Under the pieces are notes generated by a model. It ran no database searches. It had not been told where the DNA came from and was given only the letters and a program-made list of their open reading frames with translations. This document shows, piece by piece, positions 48,236 through 57,424 of a DNA stretch of 64,000 nucleotides. The DNA is from Clostridiaceae bacterium (GTDB lineage Bacteria; Bacillota; Clostridia; Tissierellales; Sporanaerobacteraceae). The position numbers were made by a program, and so were the translations under genes. How positions within the stretch are numbered: position 1 is the stretch's first letter; every line of letters starts with the position of its first letter. The DNA lies in the NCBI GenBank assembly GCA_019391515.1, contig JAHXQP010000007.1, forward strand, positions 120,817 to 184,816, written 5' to 3'.

Positions 48236-48670
48236 ATGGAAAAAGTAAGAATTAAATATATAAGTGATAAAATAGAAAAACTTAGATATATTGATGGTAA
48301 AAGTGATTGGATTGATTTAAGGTCAGCAGAATATGTAAAATTAAAAAAAGGTGAGTTTAGATTAATCTCCTTAGGTGTATCAATGGAGTTGCCTAAAGGT
48401 TATGAAGCACTTATTGTTCCTAGAAGTAGTACTTTTAAAAACTTTGGTATTATACAAACTAATCATTGTGGAGTTATAGATGAAAGCTACTGTTCTAATG
48501 AAGATGTTTGGAAATTTCCAGCTTTGGCCATTCGAGATACAGAAATACGAATTAATGATAGAATATGTCAGTTCCGCATAATAAAACATCAACCTGTAAT
48601 TGATTTTGAAGAAGTGGAAGACTTAGGAAATGATGTTCGTGGAGGATTTGGTAGCACAGGCATAAAATAA
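48236..48670 (+). CDS. dut: Deoxyuridine 5'-triphosphate nucleotidohydrolase (dUTPase)
   Basis: Predicted 144-residue trimeric-type dUTPase. The five motifs are recognisable: DWIDLRSAE (1), [13 protein letters not shown] (2), [18 protein letters not shown] (3, longer than the usual form), NDRICQFRI (4) and [10 protein letters not shown] (5). It removes dUTP and supplies dUMP. ATG 48236 follows GAAGGAGG; the frame further upstream is non-coding AT-rich DNA. It is not a neighbour of mlpA in Bacillus, so it is an insertion relative to that order; no mobile element is visible. Confidence 0.92.
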   Translation: MEKVRIKYISDKIEKLRYIDGKSDWIDLRSAEYVKLKKGEFRLISLGVSMELPKGYEALIVPRSSTFKNFGIIQTNHCGVIDESYCSNEDVWKFPALAIRDTEIRINDRICQFRIIKHQPVIDFEEVEDLGNDVRGGFGSTGIK

Positions 48671-48689
48671 TTAATATTAGAATTGAAAA

Positions 48690-48739
48690 ATCATAACAGA
48701 TCTTATCATAAATGATAACAGTAATATATTAAATAAAAA
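48690..48739 (+). repeat. Intergenic element copy 2 (operator/promoter-like) upstream of ylmC/ymxH
   Basis: ATCATAA (48690-48696), then 15 bases further TTATCAT-AA-ATGATAA (48703-48718), a perfect 7-2-7 palindrome, then the 17-mer AATATATTAAATAAAAA (48723-48739). Arrangement and sequence match the element at 45967-46040, about 80% identical over the first 50 bases by eye. Confidence 0.55.
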
Positions 48740-48789
48740 AAGAATATAAATACTATAACATATTAAAAAACTAAACTGGGGGAATTAAA

Positions 48790-49032
48790 ATGCTATTAAG
48801 CGAATTAGGCGGAAAAGAAATTGTAAATTTAAATGATGGGGGAAGACTGGGGATGATCGCAGACTCAGATGTCATAATAGATGAAAATACTGGTAAGATT
48901 ATATCGTTATTGCTTCCAGATAAAAGAGTACAATTTAAGTTATTTGGAGACAAAGAAGAAATAGAAATTCCTTGGGATTCAATTAAAAAAGTAGGAGATG
49001 ATATGATAATAGTAGAAATAGAAGATTATTAA
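48790..49032 (+). CDS. YlmC/YmxH family sporulation protein
   Basis: Predicted 80-residue PRC-barrel-type protein. The motif LSELGGKEIVNLNDGGRLGM followed by DSDVIIDENTGKIISLLLP and a late WDSIKKVGDDMIIVE is typical of YlmC/YmxH, expressed in the mother cell in B. subtilis. It has a GGGGGAAT ribosome site. Its place between the M16/dut genes and dapG matches ymxH in Bacillus. Confidence 0.9.
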   Translation: MLLSELGGKEIVNLNDGGRLGMIADSDVIIDENTGKIISLLLPDKRVQFKLFGDKEEIEIPWDSIKKVGDDMIIVEIEDY

Positions 49033-49104
49033 AAAATGTAACAAACGTTTAGCTGATTCATATTATAAAACTAGGGACAAATAGAATTAGAGGTGAAAGC
49101 TACA

Positions 49105-50319
49105 ATGAAAACAATAGTTCAAAAATATGGTGGAACTTCCCTAGCCACGAAAGAAAGCAGAGAAAAAGTTGTATCTAAAATTATAGAAAAACATACTAAA
49201 GGTTATAATGTAGTTGTAGTAGTATCTGCAATTGGAAGAAGAGAAAATCCTTATTCTACTGATTCATTAATTGGTTTAATAAATAAAGATTCTATTTCTA
49301 ATAGAGAGTTAGATATGATTTTATCTTGCGGCGAAATTATTTCTGCAGTAGTGTTATCTAGTGTTTTAAGTGAGAATGGATATAAGTCTATTGTATATAC
49401 AGGATATCAAGCAGGGATAAAGACCAATAAAGATTTTGGGAAAGCTAAAATTATTGAAATTGAACCTAATAAGATTAAAGAAAGTTTAAAAAATAATTAT
49501 ATTGTAATAGTCGCTGGTTTTCAAGGTGCGACTAAAGAGGGAGAAACAACGACTTTGGGTAGAGGTGGTAGTGATATAAGTGCTGTAGCCTTAGGAAAAG
49601 CTCTAGATAGTGAGTGGGTGGAAATCTTTTCTGATGTAGACGGTATAATGACTGCAGATCCAAATATTGTGCCTAATGCTCGTTCTTTAGAATCAATGGG
49701 TTATTTGGAAGTCTATCAGCTAGCTGAAGATGGAGCAAAAATAATACATCCAAAAGCTGTAGAAATAGCTCAAAAATATAATATTCCTATAAAAATAAAA
49801 AATACTTTTTCGGACAAAGAGGGTACTACTATAGAAAGTACTGAGAAATTAATTTTAAATGGTAAAAAAAATTTTGAAAATGAAAAAGTTATTACTGCAA
49901 TAACTTATAAAAAGGATAGAATACAAGTTATAATTTATATTGATCTAGAAGAAGATAATACTGAAAAGTTAATGGAAGAATTAACTTCTAATAATATAAG
50001 TATTGATCTTATAAACTTTTTTGTCGACAAAAAAATATTCACTATTGATAAAGAAGATTTAAAAATAGTTGAATCCATATTGAAAAAAGGCAAATATAAT
50101 TACAAATTAATTAAAAACTGCTGTAAGTTAAGTGCTATAGGCTATAAAATGCAAGGAATACCAGGAGTGATGGCTAGAATAGTTAAAGCCTTATCAAAAA
50201 AAGGAGTAAAGATACTGCAAACTTCTGACTCACATAGCACTATTTGGTGTCTAATAGAAGAAAAAGATACAAATAAAGCTTTAACTGCTTTACATGAAGA
50301 GTTTAAATTATATGAATAA
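49105..50319 (+). CDS. dapG: Aspartokinase (DapG-like)
   Basis: Predicted 404-residue aspartate kinase. The N-terminal kinase domain has IVQKYGGTSLATKESREKVV, VVVSAIGRRENPYSTDSL and TTLGRGGSDISAVALG; two ACT domains follow (about 265-400), the last ending KILQTSDSHSTIWCLIEE. It starts the aspartate pathway to diaminopimelate, dipicolinate, lysine and threonine. ATG 49105 is used; GTG 49093 is part of AGAGGTG. In Bacillus asd, dapA and spoVFAB flank dapG, and none is here, so it stands alone and ends with a strong terminator. Confidence 0.92.
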   Translation: MKTIVQKYGGTSLATKESREKVVSKIIEKHTKGYNVVVVVSAIGRRENPYSTDSLIGLINKDSISNRELDMILSCGEIISAVVLSSVLSENGYKSIVYTGYQAGIKTNKDFGKAKIIEIEPNKIKESLKNNYIVIVAGFQGATKEGETTTLGRGGSDISAVALGKALDSEWVEIFSDVDGIMTADPNIVPNARSLESMGYLEVYQLAEDGAKIIHPKAVEIAQKYNIPIKIKNTFSDKEGTTIESTEKLILNGKKNFENEKVITAITYKKDRIQVIIYIDLEEDNTEKLMEELTSNNISIDLINFFVDKKIFTIDKEDLKIVESILKKGKYNYKLIKNCCKLSAIGYKMQGIPGVMARIVKALSKKGVKILQTSDSHSTIWCLIEEKDTNKALTALHEEFKLYE

Positions 50320-50366
50320 AAAAGCATAATTATCCTTTAACATCCAAGGATAATTATGCTTTTTTA
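50318..50366 (+). terminator. Intrinsic terminator after dapG
   Basis: AAAAAGCATAATTATCCTT (50319-50337), loop TAACATCC, AAGGATAATTATGCTTTTT (50346-50364) plus further T's. A long perfect stem with T-tail starting at the stop codon; the A-rich 5' side makes it bidirectional in form. Confidence 0.88.
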
Positions 50367-50449
50367 TTACTTTTATTTATTTAGCATATTTTTAAGTGAA
50401 AAGTAAAAACTAAAGAAGACTATTGATATAAAAATGGAGGTAGTATTTT

Positions 50450-51139
50450 ATGAATTTTTTAAATTTAAATAATGATAAAGATAAAAACAACGAAGATGAA
50501 ATTGAAAGCATTATAGAGTTAGGTACTGAGAAACAGTCAGATAGTCAAAACACTCCTAAAAACATACAATTTTTAACGATAATAGGTGAAATTGAAGGTC
50601 ATAATGTTTCTCCTCCTCAAAAAAAAGCTACAAAATATGAGCATATAATTCCACTATTAATTGCAGCTATGGAAGATCCAAATATAAAGGGGATATTTAT
50701 TATGTTAAATACTATAGGTGGTGATGTAGAAGCTGGTCTTGCATTAGCAGAAATGATAAATAGCATCGATAAACCTACAGTATCTTTAGTCCTTGGAGGT
50801 GGTCATAGTATAGGTGTTCCTTTAGCTACTGCTTCTGATTATTCTTTTATAGTTCCTTCTGCTTCCATGACTATTCATCCAATAAGAACTACTGGATTGG
50901 TAATAAGCGGACCTCAAACCTTTAGATATTTCGAAAAAATGCAGCAAAGAATTATAGATTTTATATTGAGAACATCAAAAATAGATAGAAAGGTTTTAAT
51001 GGAGTTGATGTATGCAACTGATGAAATTGCTAATGATGTGGGAACTATACTTATTGGTCAAGAAGCTGTAGAATATGGTTTAATAGATGATGTTGGTGGA
51101 TTTAGTAAAGCATTGAATAAACTTAAGAGTCTATTCTAG
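50450..51139 (+). CDS. tepA: ClpP-like serine protease TepA (YmfB)
   Basis: Predicted 229-residue ClpP/crotonase-fold protease. An acidic N-terminal 40 residues precede the core. Catalytic Ser is in GGGHSIGVPLA (about 122) and His in ASMTIHPIR (about 144). TepA-type proteins lack the ClpX-docking features of true ClpP; in B. subtilis TepA sits next to spoIIIE and is linked to germination by degrading spore SASP or to secretion. It is a single-gene unit after the dapG terminator. Confidence 0.88.
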   Translation: MNFLNLNNDKDKNNEDEIESIIELGTEKQSDSQNTPKNIQFLTIIGEIEGHNVSPPQKKATKYEHIIPLLIAAMEDPNIKGIFIMLNTIGGDVEAGLALAEMINSIDKPTVSLVLGGGHSIGVPLATASDYSFIVPSASMTIHPIRTTGLVISGPQTFRYFEKMQQRIIDFILRTSKIDRKVLMELMYATDEIANDVGTILIGQEAVEYGLIDDVGGFSKALNKLKSLF

Positions 51140-51180
51140 ATTTCTATTAATTAAAGAATATAGTATAAGAAACCATATTA

Positions 51181-51189
51181 TGCTATAAT
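51181..51189 (+). promoter_or_regulatory. Possible extended -10 promoter of uppP
   Basis: TGCTATAAT (51181-51189) fits an extended -10 element (TGn-TATAAT), 41 bases before the uppP start. No good -35 hexamer is present at the expected distance. The space between tepA and uppP (90 bases) otherwise holds only AT-rich DNA. Confidence 0.4.
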
Positions 51190-51229
51190 GAAATAAGTAA
51201 ATGAATACTTTTAAGGGGGGAGATTTTTT

Positions 51230-52054
51230 TTGACTTTTTTGCATGCAATAATTCTAGGAATATTTCAAGGTATTACTGAATTTTTGCCAATTAGTAGTTC
51301 AGGACATTTAGTAGTTTTGCAACATTTTTTTGGTATAAAAGAAGGAAATTTATTTTTTACTGAAATGCTTCATTTTGGTACATTAATTTCTATTATTATA
51401 GTGTACTTTAATGATATTATAAAAATAATAGCTGAATTCTTTAAAATGTTGGGACAAGGTATAAAAAATAAAAAAATTAGAGTTACTAACATGTATCAAA
51501 AAATGGCTATACTTATAATCATAGGCAGTATTCCTACAGCTATAATAGGCTTAGCGTTCAAAGATACTTTTGAAAAGTTGTATAATTCTATTTTAGCTAT
51601 TAGTATTGCTTTTTTAATAACAGGGTTTATTTTATGGTTTGTTGACAAAAAATCTAGAGGAAATAAAGATATAAAAGATATGAGTTTTCTTGATTCTATA
51701 TTAATAGGAATCTTTCAGGGAGCAGCTATAGCTCCAGGCATATCTAGATCTGGTTCAACTATAGCTGGTGGATTATTTAGAGGTTTAAACAGAAAATTAG
51801 CAACAGAATTTTCTTTTCTACTTGCATTACCAGCAACTTTTGGTGCTGGATTATTAGGAATAAAAGAGGTTATAGATACAGGAAGCCAAGCCCAATTTTC
51901 TGCTCCTTTAGTATTAGGAATAATAATTTCTACAGTTGTAGGCATTATTTCAATAAAAGTTTTGATTAAGCTACTGGAAAATGAAAAATTATATTATTTT
52001 TCTTATTATTTATGGGTTTTAGGAATAATATTATTATTAACTCAGATGTTTTAA
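51230..52054 (+). CDS. uppP: Undecaprenyl-diphosphatase UppP (BacA)
   Basis: Predicted 274-residue membrane protein with about eight hydrophobic segments, starting at TTG. The two active-site motifs are GITEFLPISSSGHLVVL (about 15-31) and APGISRSGSTIAGGL (about 165-179). It recycles the C55 carrier whose synthesis begins with UppS, encoded earlier in the window. The ribosome site is an unusually strong AAGGGGGGAG followed by a T8 run. Confidence 0.95.
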   Translation: MTFLHAIILGIFQGITEFLPISSSGHLVVLQHFFGIKEGNLFFTEMLHFGTLISIIIVYFNDIIKIIAEFFKMLGQGIKNKKIRVTNMYQKMAILIIIGSIPTAIIGLAFKDTFEKLYNSILAISIAFLITGFILWFVDKKSRGNKDIKDMSFLDSILIGIFQGAAIAPGISRSGSTIAGGLFRGLNRKLATEFSFLLALPATFGAGLLGIKEVIDTGSQAQFSAPLVLGIIISTVVGIISIKVLIKLLENEKLYYFSYYLWVLGIILLLTQMF

Positions 52055-52105
52055 ATAAAGAGGATTTTAAAATCATCTGTAGAAATAATTCTAGAGGTGG
52101 TTAGT

Positions 52106-54235
52106 TTGAAAAAGAAAAAAAGCAAAAATAATAGAGAGGTAATAGGGATAGTTATAATATCTCTAGGAATTCTCTCTATTTTAAGTTTATTTAGTAATAA
52201 AATGGGAATAGTAGGAGCTTTATTAAAAAACACATATTTAACTTTAATGGGTTTTGGAGGTTATATATTTCCGTTAATTATTGTATTTATAGGATTATGG
52301 CTTATAATCAATGGATCAGATATATCTGAAGATAAGAAATCAATTTTTTTATTAATAATTTTTTTATGTTTTATAACTATTTTGGATATTAATAAAACAA
52401 AAGCAGATTCATTTAAAAAACAAATAAGTCTTGCTTTTGAATATAGTCAAGGTGGATTAGGTGGAGGAGTTATAGGTGCTTTCTTTGGATATGTTTTCTT
52501 TAAATTATTTGGTTCTTTAGGTTCTAATATAATATTGCTGCTTATTATATTAGTTAATTTTTTATTAATAACGGAAATAGAAGTGGGAGATTTTTTTAAA
52601 AAAAGAAATGATAAACTAAAGCTCTCTAAGTTTGAAAAAAATAATACTAATAATACTTTAAATAAAGTAGAAAAAAAGCAAAAAGTAAAACCTAATAAAA
52701 AGAGAAATGAAAAAATAAAAATATTGGATTATAATAATAAAAATAATGAAAAAATAAATAGACCAGAAATTAAAAAAACTAAAAAGAAAAGTACAATTTC
52801 TAATACTGAAGAATCTATAAATAATTATAAACTTCCAACATTAGATTTATTAAAAAATAGAAACATTGAAAAAGATTTTGATGATAAAAAAGAAGTTTTA
52901 ATAAATGCAAAAAAAATAGAAGAGACTATGGAAAACTTTGGAATCCAAGCAGATATAATTCAAATAAGCAAGGGACCTACTATTACTTGTTATGAACTTC
53001 AACCTGCTCCAGGAGTTAAAGTAAGTAAAATTGTAAATCTATCTAATGATATAGCTTTAAATTTAGCTACATCTGATGTTAGAATAGAAGCGCCTATACC
53101 TGGAAAAGCAGCAGTAGGTATAGAAGTACCTAATAAAAACAAAGTAAATGTAGCTTTAAAGGAAATATTAATGTCAGATGAATATAAAAATATTGATACA
53201 AAAACTCCTTTAGCCTTAGGAAAAGACATAGCTGGGAAACCGATAATAACTAATATGGCAAAGATGCCCCATTTACTCATTGCAGGAGCTACAGGTTCAG
53301 GTAAAAGTGTATGTATAAATACTATTATTATGAGTATATTATATAAATCTACTCCAGATGATGTGAAATTAATTTTAATAGATCCTAAAGTTGTAGAATT
53401 AAGCATTTATAATGGTATACCTCATCTATTGATTCCAGTTGTAACAGAAGCTAAGAAAGCTAGAAATGCATTAAACTGGGCAGTAGAAGAGATGACTAGA
53501 AGGTATAAAATATTTGCTAAAAACAATGTAAGAGATATTTATAGTTATAATAATAAAATTAAGGACAATGAAGAAGCAGAAACCTTACCGCAAATAGTTA
53601 TAATTATTGATGAATTAGCAGATTTAATGATGGTATCTGCTCAAGAAATTGAAGATTATATCTGTAGATTAGCACAGATGGCAAGAGCTGCAGGAATGTA
53701 TTTAATAGTTGCTACCCAAAGACCATCAGTAGACGTAATTACTGGTACTATTAAAGCTAATATACCTTCCAGAATTTCTTTTGCGGTGACATCTCAAGCA
53801 GACTCTAGGACTATTTTAGATATGGGAGGTGCAGAAAAATTGCTAGGTAAAGGAGATATGCTTTTTTATCCTTCGAATTTTTCTAAACCACTGAGAGTGC
53901 AAGGTGCCTTCGTTGATGACGAAGAAGTTATGGAAGTAGTAAGTTTTTTAAAAGAACAAAATGATTTAGAGTATGATGAAGAAATATTAGATTCTATAGA
54001 AAACAAAACTGTTTCTAATAAAGGTTATGGAGATGAATTACTTCCTGACGCTATAAATTTAGTTATTGAAGAAGAACAGGCCTCTATTTCATTGCTTCAA
54101 AGGAAATTAAGAATTGGATATGCAAGAGCTGCACGTCTTATAGATGAAATGGAAGAAAGAGGAATTGTTGGTGGATATGAAGGTAGTAAACCAAGAAAGG
54201 TACTAATTGATAAGGAAAATCTTAATTCAGAATAA
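52106..54235 (+). CDS. spoIIIE: FtsK/SpoIIIE family DNA translocase
   Basis: Predicted 709-residue protein. Four N-terminal membrane helices (about 12-155), a Lys/Asn-rich linker (about 165-260), then the motor: alpha domain (about 270-370), ATPase with Walker A LIAGATGSGKSVCINTI (about 393) and Walker B IVIIIDELADLMM, and the C-terminal gamma winged-helix domain (ISLLQRKLRIGYARAARLID). It pumps chromosome DNA into the forespore or across septa. TTG 52106 is preferred to GTG 52097, which lies in AGAGGTGG. Position next to tepA supports spoIIIE, but a vegetative FtsK role is equally possible. Confidence 0.93.
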   Translation: MKKKKSKNNREVIGIVIISLGILSILSLFSNKMGIVGALLKNTYLTLMGFGGYIFPLIIVFIGLWLIINGSDISEDKKSIFLLIIFLCFITILDINKTKADSFKKQISLAFEYSQGGLGGGVIGAFFGYVFFKLFGSLGSNIILLLIILVNFLLITEIEVGDFFKKRNDKLKLSKFEKNNTNNTLNKVEKKQKVKPNKKRNEKIKILDYNNKNNEKINRPEIKKTKKKSTISNTEESINNYKLPTLDLLKNRNIEKDFDDKKEVLINAKKIEETMENFGIQADIIQISKGPTITCYELQPAPGVKVSKIVNLSNDIALNLATSDVRIEAPIPGKAAVGIEVPNKNKVNVALKEILMSDEYKNIDTKTPLALGKDIAGKPIITNMAKMPHLLIAGATGSGKSVCINTIIMSILYKSTPDDVKLILIDPKVVELSIYNGIPHLLIPVVTEAKKARNALNWAVEEMTRRYKIFAKNNVRDIYSYNNKIKDNEEAETLPQIVIIIDELADLMMVSAQEIEDYICRLAQMARAAGMYLIVATQRPSVDVITGTIKANIPSRISFAVTSQADSRTILDMGGAEKLLGKGDMLFYPSNFSKPLRVQGAFVDDEEVMEVVSFLKEQNDLEYDEEILDSIENKTVSNKGYGDELLPDAINLVIEEEQASISLLQRKLRIGYARAARLIDEMEERGIVGGYEGSKPRKVLIDKENLNSE

Positions 54236-54251
54236 AGAGGTGTTTATAGTT

Positions 54252-55604
54252 GTGAGTATTAAAAATATAGCTGTAGTAACTTTAGGTTGTTCAAAGAATG
54301 AAATAGACTCAGATTTAATGGCTAGTATTTTGATTGATAATAATTATTCTATAACAAAAGAACTTGATAAAGCAGATATAATAGTAATAAATACATGTGG
54401 CTTTATTAATGATGCAAAGAAAGAATCTATAGAAATAATTTGGGAAATGTGTAGATACAAAGAATATGGAAATTGTAAATATATCATTCTGGCAGGCTGT
54501 TTAGCCGAAAGATACTGGAAAGAATTATTAGATGAAATATCCTATGTAGACGGTATTATAGGAACAGGAAATATAAAAGAAATAGTTAATCTAATTGAAG
54601 AATTAGAAACAAATGATAGAATTGTAAAAGTTGGAAACATAAATAATGAATATATAGAAAAAGTAGAAAGAACAAATTTTAATCATACTGCCTATGTAAA
54701 AATTTCTGAAGGATGCAATAATTATTGTTCTTATTGCATAATACCGAAACTTCGTGGTAAATATAGGAGTAGAAAGGTAGAAGATATTGTTTCCGAAGTT
54801 AAATATTTAGCGAATAAAGGGGTTAAGGAAATAATAATAATAGCACAAAATACAACAGATTATGGGATTGATTTATATGGTCAATATAAACTACCATATT
54901 TATTGAAAGAACTAAACAAAATTGAAAAAATAGAATGGATTAGACTTTTATACATGTATCCTGATAATTTTAATGATGAATTAATAAGAGCTATTAAAGA
55001 AAATGAAAAAGTAGTTAAATACTTAGACATCCCTATTCAACATGTAAGTGATAAAGTTTTGAAAAGAATGAATAGAAAAACTAATAAACAAGATATTACT
55101 AAACTAATACAAAAGTTAAGATTTGAAATCCCAGATATTATTATTAGAACTACAATAATTGTGGGATTTCCAGGAGAAACCGAAGAAAGTTTCAATGAAT
55201 TATATGATTATATTAAGAAAAATAAATTTGATAGGTTAGGCGTATTTACTTATTCTCGTGAAGAAGGAACAACTGCATATAATTTTGAAGACCAAATAGA
55301 TGAAGATACTAAAATCCAAAGAAAAGATAATTTAATGAAATTACAAAAAGATATATCATTAAATTTTAATAGAAAAAAAGTAGGAAAAACTTATAAAGTT
55401 CTAGTTGAAGAAGAAGTGGATGATGGGGTATATATAGGAAGAACTTATATGGATAGTCCTGAAATAGATGGACTTGTTTATTTTAATAGCAGTGATAAAG
55501 TAGATATAGGTAGTTTTATAAATATAAAAATTGTTGACTACTTAGAATATGATTTAATGGGGGCGATTATAAATGAATCTAGCCAACAAAATAACACTTT
55601 TTAG
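54252..55604 (+). CDS. rimO: Ribosomal protein S12 methylthiotransferase RimO
   Basis: Predicted 450-residue radical-SAM enzyme. The N-terminal domain has three cluster cysteines (TLGCSKNEIDSD, INTCGFINDA, LAGCLAERYW); the radical SAM motif is EGCNNYCSYCIIP (about 155-167); a TRAM domain closes the protein (about 385-450). It methylthiolates an aspartate of S12. GTG 54252 follows AAAGAGGTG at nine bases, so the frame reaching back to 54207 inside spoIIIE is not used. RimO rather than MiaB is indicated by ISEGCNNYCSYCIIP with KLRGKYRSR. Confidence 0.93.
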   Translation: MSIKNIAVVTLGCSKNEIDSDLMASILIDNNYSITKELDKADIIVINTCGFINDAKKESIEIIWEMCRYKEYGNCKYIILAGCLAERYWKELLDEISYVDGIIGTGNIKEIVNLIEELETNDRIVKVGNINNEYIEKVERTNFNHTAYVKISEGCNNYCSYCIIPKLRGKYRSRKVEDIVSEVKYLANKGVKEIIIIAQNTTDYGIDLYGQYKLPYLLKELNKIEKIEWIRLLYMYPDNFNDELIRAIKENEKVVKYLDIPIQHVSDKVLKRMNRKTNKQDITKLIQKLRFEIPDIIIRTTIIVGFPGETEESFNELYDYIKKNKFDRLGVFTYSREEGTTAYNFEDQIDEDTKIQRKDNLMKLQKDISLNFNRKKVGKTYKVLVEEEVDDGVYIGRTYMDSPEIDGLVYFNSSDKVDIGSFINIKIVDYLEYDLMGAIINESSQQNNTF

Positions 55605-56118
55605 GGTTGTTTTAATTCCAATTTTTATGTTTTTTTTGCTTACGGACGTCAGCAATGGACAATATATAGCAGCAGTGATATTCATAATAGCATCCCTTAC
55701 AGATACTTTAGATGGATATATAGCTAGAAGCAGAAATCAGATAACTAATTTTGGTAAATTTATGGATCCACTAGCTGATAAGTTATTGGTTTCAGCAGCT
55801 TTAATTTCTTTAGTAGAAATGTCAAAAGTACCTGCATGGATGGTTGTAGTTATTATTGCAAGAGAATTTGCTATAACAGGGTTAAGAGTTATTGCTGCAT
55901 CAGAAGGAGTTACTATTGCTGCAAGCAAATTAGGTAAAATAAAAACAATAACCCAATTAGTGGCTATAATCGCAATATTATTTAATAACTATCCTTTCAG
56001 ATTAATAAATTTTCCTTTTGATAGGATAATGCTTTATCTTGCAGTGTTCTTCACAATATTATCAGGAGTAGATTATATATATAAAAATAAAAAGGTCCTA
56101 CATTCCGGAGAAAGATAG
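55573..56118 (+). CDS. pgsA: CDP-diacylglycerol-glycerol-3-phosphate 3-phosphatidyltransferase PgsA
   Basis: Predicted 181-residue membrane protein. The CDP-alcohol phosphotransferase motif is intact: TDTLDGYIARSRNQITNFG followed by KFMDPLADK. It makes phosphatidylglycerol phosphate from the CDP-diacylglycerol produced by CdsA. The start overlaps the rimO 3' end by 32 bases, with GGGGGCG upstream as ribosome site. rimO-pgsA-cinA-recA is the standard Firmicute order. Confidence 0.95.
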   Translation: MNLANKITLFRVVLIPIFMFFLLTDVSNGQYIAAVIFIIASLTDTLDGYIARSRNQITNFGKFMDPLADKLLVSAALISLVEMSKVPAWMVVVIIAREFAITGLRVIAASEGVTIAASKLGKIKTITQLVAIIAILFNNYPFRLINFPFDRIMLYLAVFFTILSGVDYIYKNKKVLHSGER

Positions 56119-56133
56119 ATAGGAGTTGAAGAA

Positions 56134-57369
56134 ATGAAATCTGAAATTATTAGTGTTGGTAGTGAATTGCTTCTTGGAAACACCATAAATACCAATGCTA
56201 GTTTTTTATCTAAAAGATTAGCTGAGTTAGGGATTGATGTATTTTATCATACTGTTGTTGGGGATAATATATATAGGCTTGAAACAATTACAAAAATAGC
56301 ACTTGCTAGGTCTGATTTAATTATTTATACAGGAGGCTTAGGACCAACTGAAGATGATTTAACAAAAGAAGTTGTCTCTAAAACTTTAGGTGTTGATTTA
56401 GAACTCGATGATGTTCATATTGCAAAAATAAAAAAATACTTTGAAAAAAGAAATATGAAAATGACAGATAACAATATAAAACAGGCTTATATAATTAAAG
56501 ATAGTAAAGTTTTAAATAATGATATAGGAACAGCACCTGGTGTTTTTTTAAATTGGAAAGATAAAAAAATAATATTACTGCCTGGTCCCCCTACTGAAAT
56601 GGAAACTATGTTCAATAATTATACGGCTCCTTTACTAAAACAAGATAGTATTATAAAATCAAAAACCATAAGAACTATGGGAATAGGAGAATCTTCTCTA
56701 GAAGAACTAATTAAAGATCTTATTATTAAGCAGTCTAATCCAACCATTGCTACTTATGCAAAACAAGGACAAGTAGAGATACGAGTGACTGGAAAGGGAA
56801 AAAATGAGAATGAGGTTGATTTAATAATTGATCCCTTAGTAGAAGAAATTGATAAAAGACTGGGAGAATATATCTATAGTTATAATGATGAATCTATAGA
56901 AGAAGTTTTTTTAAAGCTATTAAAAAAGAATCGTATGACAGTAGCGTTTTGTGAATCTTGTACTGGTGGTTTAGTTTCAAGTAGATTTACTTCAATACCT
57001 GGAGCCTCTCAAGTATTTGAAAGAGGAATAGTTACTTATAGCAATAATTCTAAAATTGAAGAGTTAAGTGTAAATGAAAGTACATTAAAAACTTATGGAG
57101 CTGTAAGTGAAGAGACAGCAAGAGAAATGGCTATAGGGCTATTAAATAAATGTAATGTAGAAATGGCTTTATCTATAACTGGAATTGCAGGTCCAACTGG
57201 AGGAACTAAAGATAAACCGGTTGGGTTAGTTTACATAGGATTGGCGAGTAAAGATAAATCTTATGTAATAAAAAATATCTTCACAGGTAATAGACAAGAT
57301 ATACAAAATAAAGCTGCGAATAAAATCTTTGTAGAAGGAAGAAAATATTTGCTTGAAATTAATAATTGA
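56134..57369 (+). CDS. cinA: CinA family protein (NMN amidohydrolase / competence-damage inducible)
   Basis: Predicted 411-residue protein with an N-terminal MoCF/COG1058 domain (EIISVGSELLLGNTINTNAS, IIYTGGLGPTEDDLTKEVV) and a C-terminal CinA deamidase domain (VAFCESCTGGLVSSRFTSIP, SITGIAGPTGGTKDKPVG). It probably hydrolyses ADP-ribose and deamidates NMN in pyridine nucleotide salvage. The recA promoter begins at its stop codon, so the two genes are transcribed separately as well as together. Confidence 0.93.
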   Translation: MKSEIISVGSELLLGNTINTNASFLSKRLAELGIDVFYHTVVGDNIYRLETITKIALARSDLIIYTGGLGPTEDDLTKEVVSKTLGVDLELDDVHIAKIKKYFEKRNMKMTDNNIKQAYIIKDSKVLNNDIGTAPGVFLNWKDKKIILLPGPPTEMETMFNNYTAPLLKQDSIIKSKTIRTMGIGESSLEELIKDLIIKQSNPTIATYAKQGQVEIRVTGKGKNENEVDLIIDPLVEEIDKRLGEYIYSYNDESIEEVFLKLLKKNRMTVAFCESCTGGLVSSRFTSIPGASQVFERGIVTYSNNSKIEELSVNESTLKTYGAVSEETAREMAIGLLNKCNVEMALSITGIAGPTGGTKDKPVGLVYIGLASKDKSYVIKNIFTGNRQDIQNKAANKIFVEGRKYLLEINN

Positions 57370-57394
57370 CTATACCACTGAAATAATGTAAAAT
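57366..57394 (+). promoter_or_regulatory. Sigma-A promoter of recA
   Basis: TTGACT (57366-57371), 17-base spacer, TAAAAT (57389-57394). The -35 overlaps the cinA stop codon. Transcription is expected near 57401, just before the LexA box. Confidence 0.75.
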
Positions 57395-57403
57395 AGATAT
57401 TAG

Positions 57404-57415
57404 GAACTTATGTTC
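57404..57415 (+). promoter_or_regulatory. LexA (DinR) SOS box of recA
   Basis: GAAC-TTAT-GTTC matches the Firmicute LexA site GAAC-N4-GTTC, with the flanking G at 57416 completing the CG-type end on one side. Located right at the predicted transcription start, it would let LexA block recA until DNA damage. Confidence 0.85.
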
Positions 57416-57424
57416 GAATATTTG

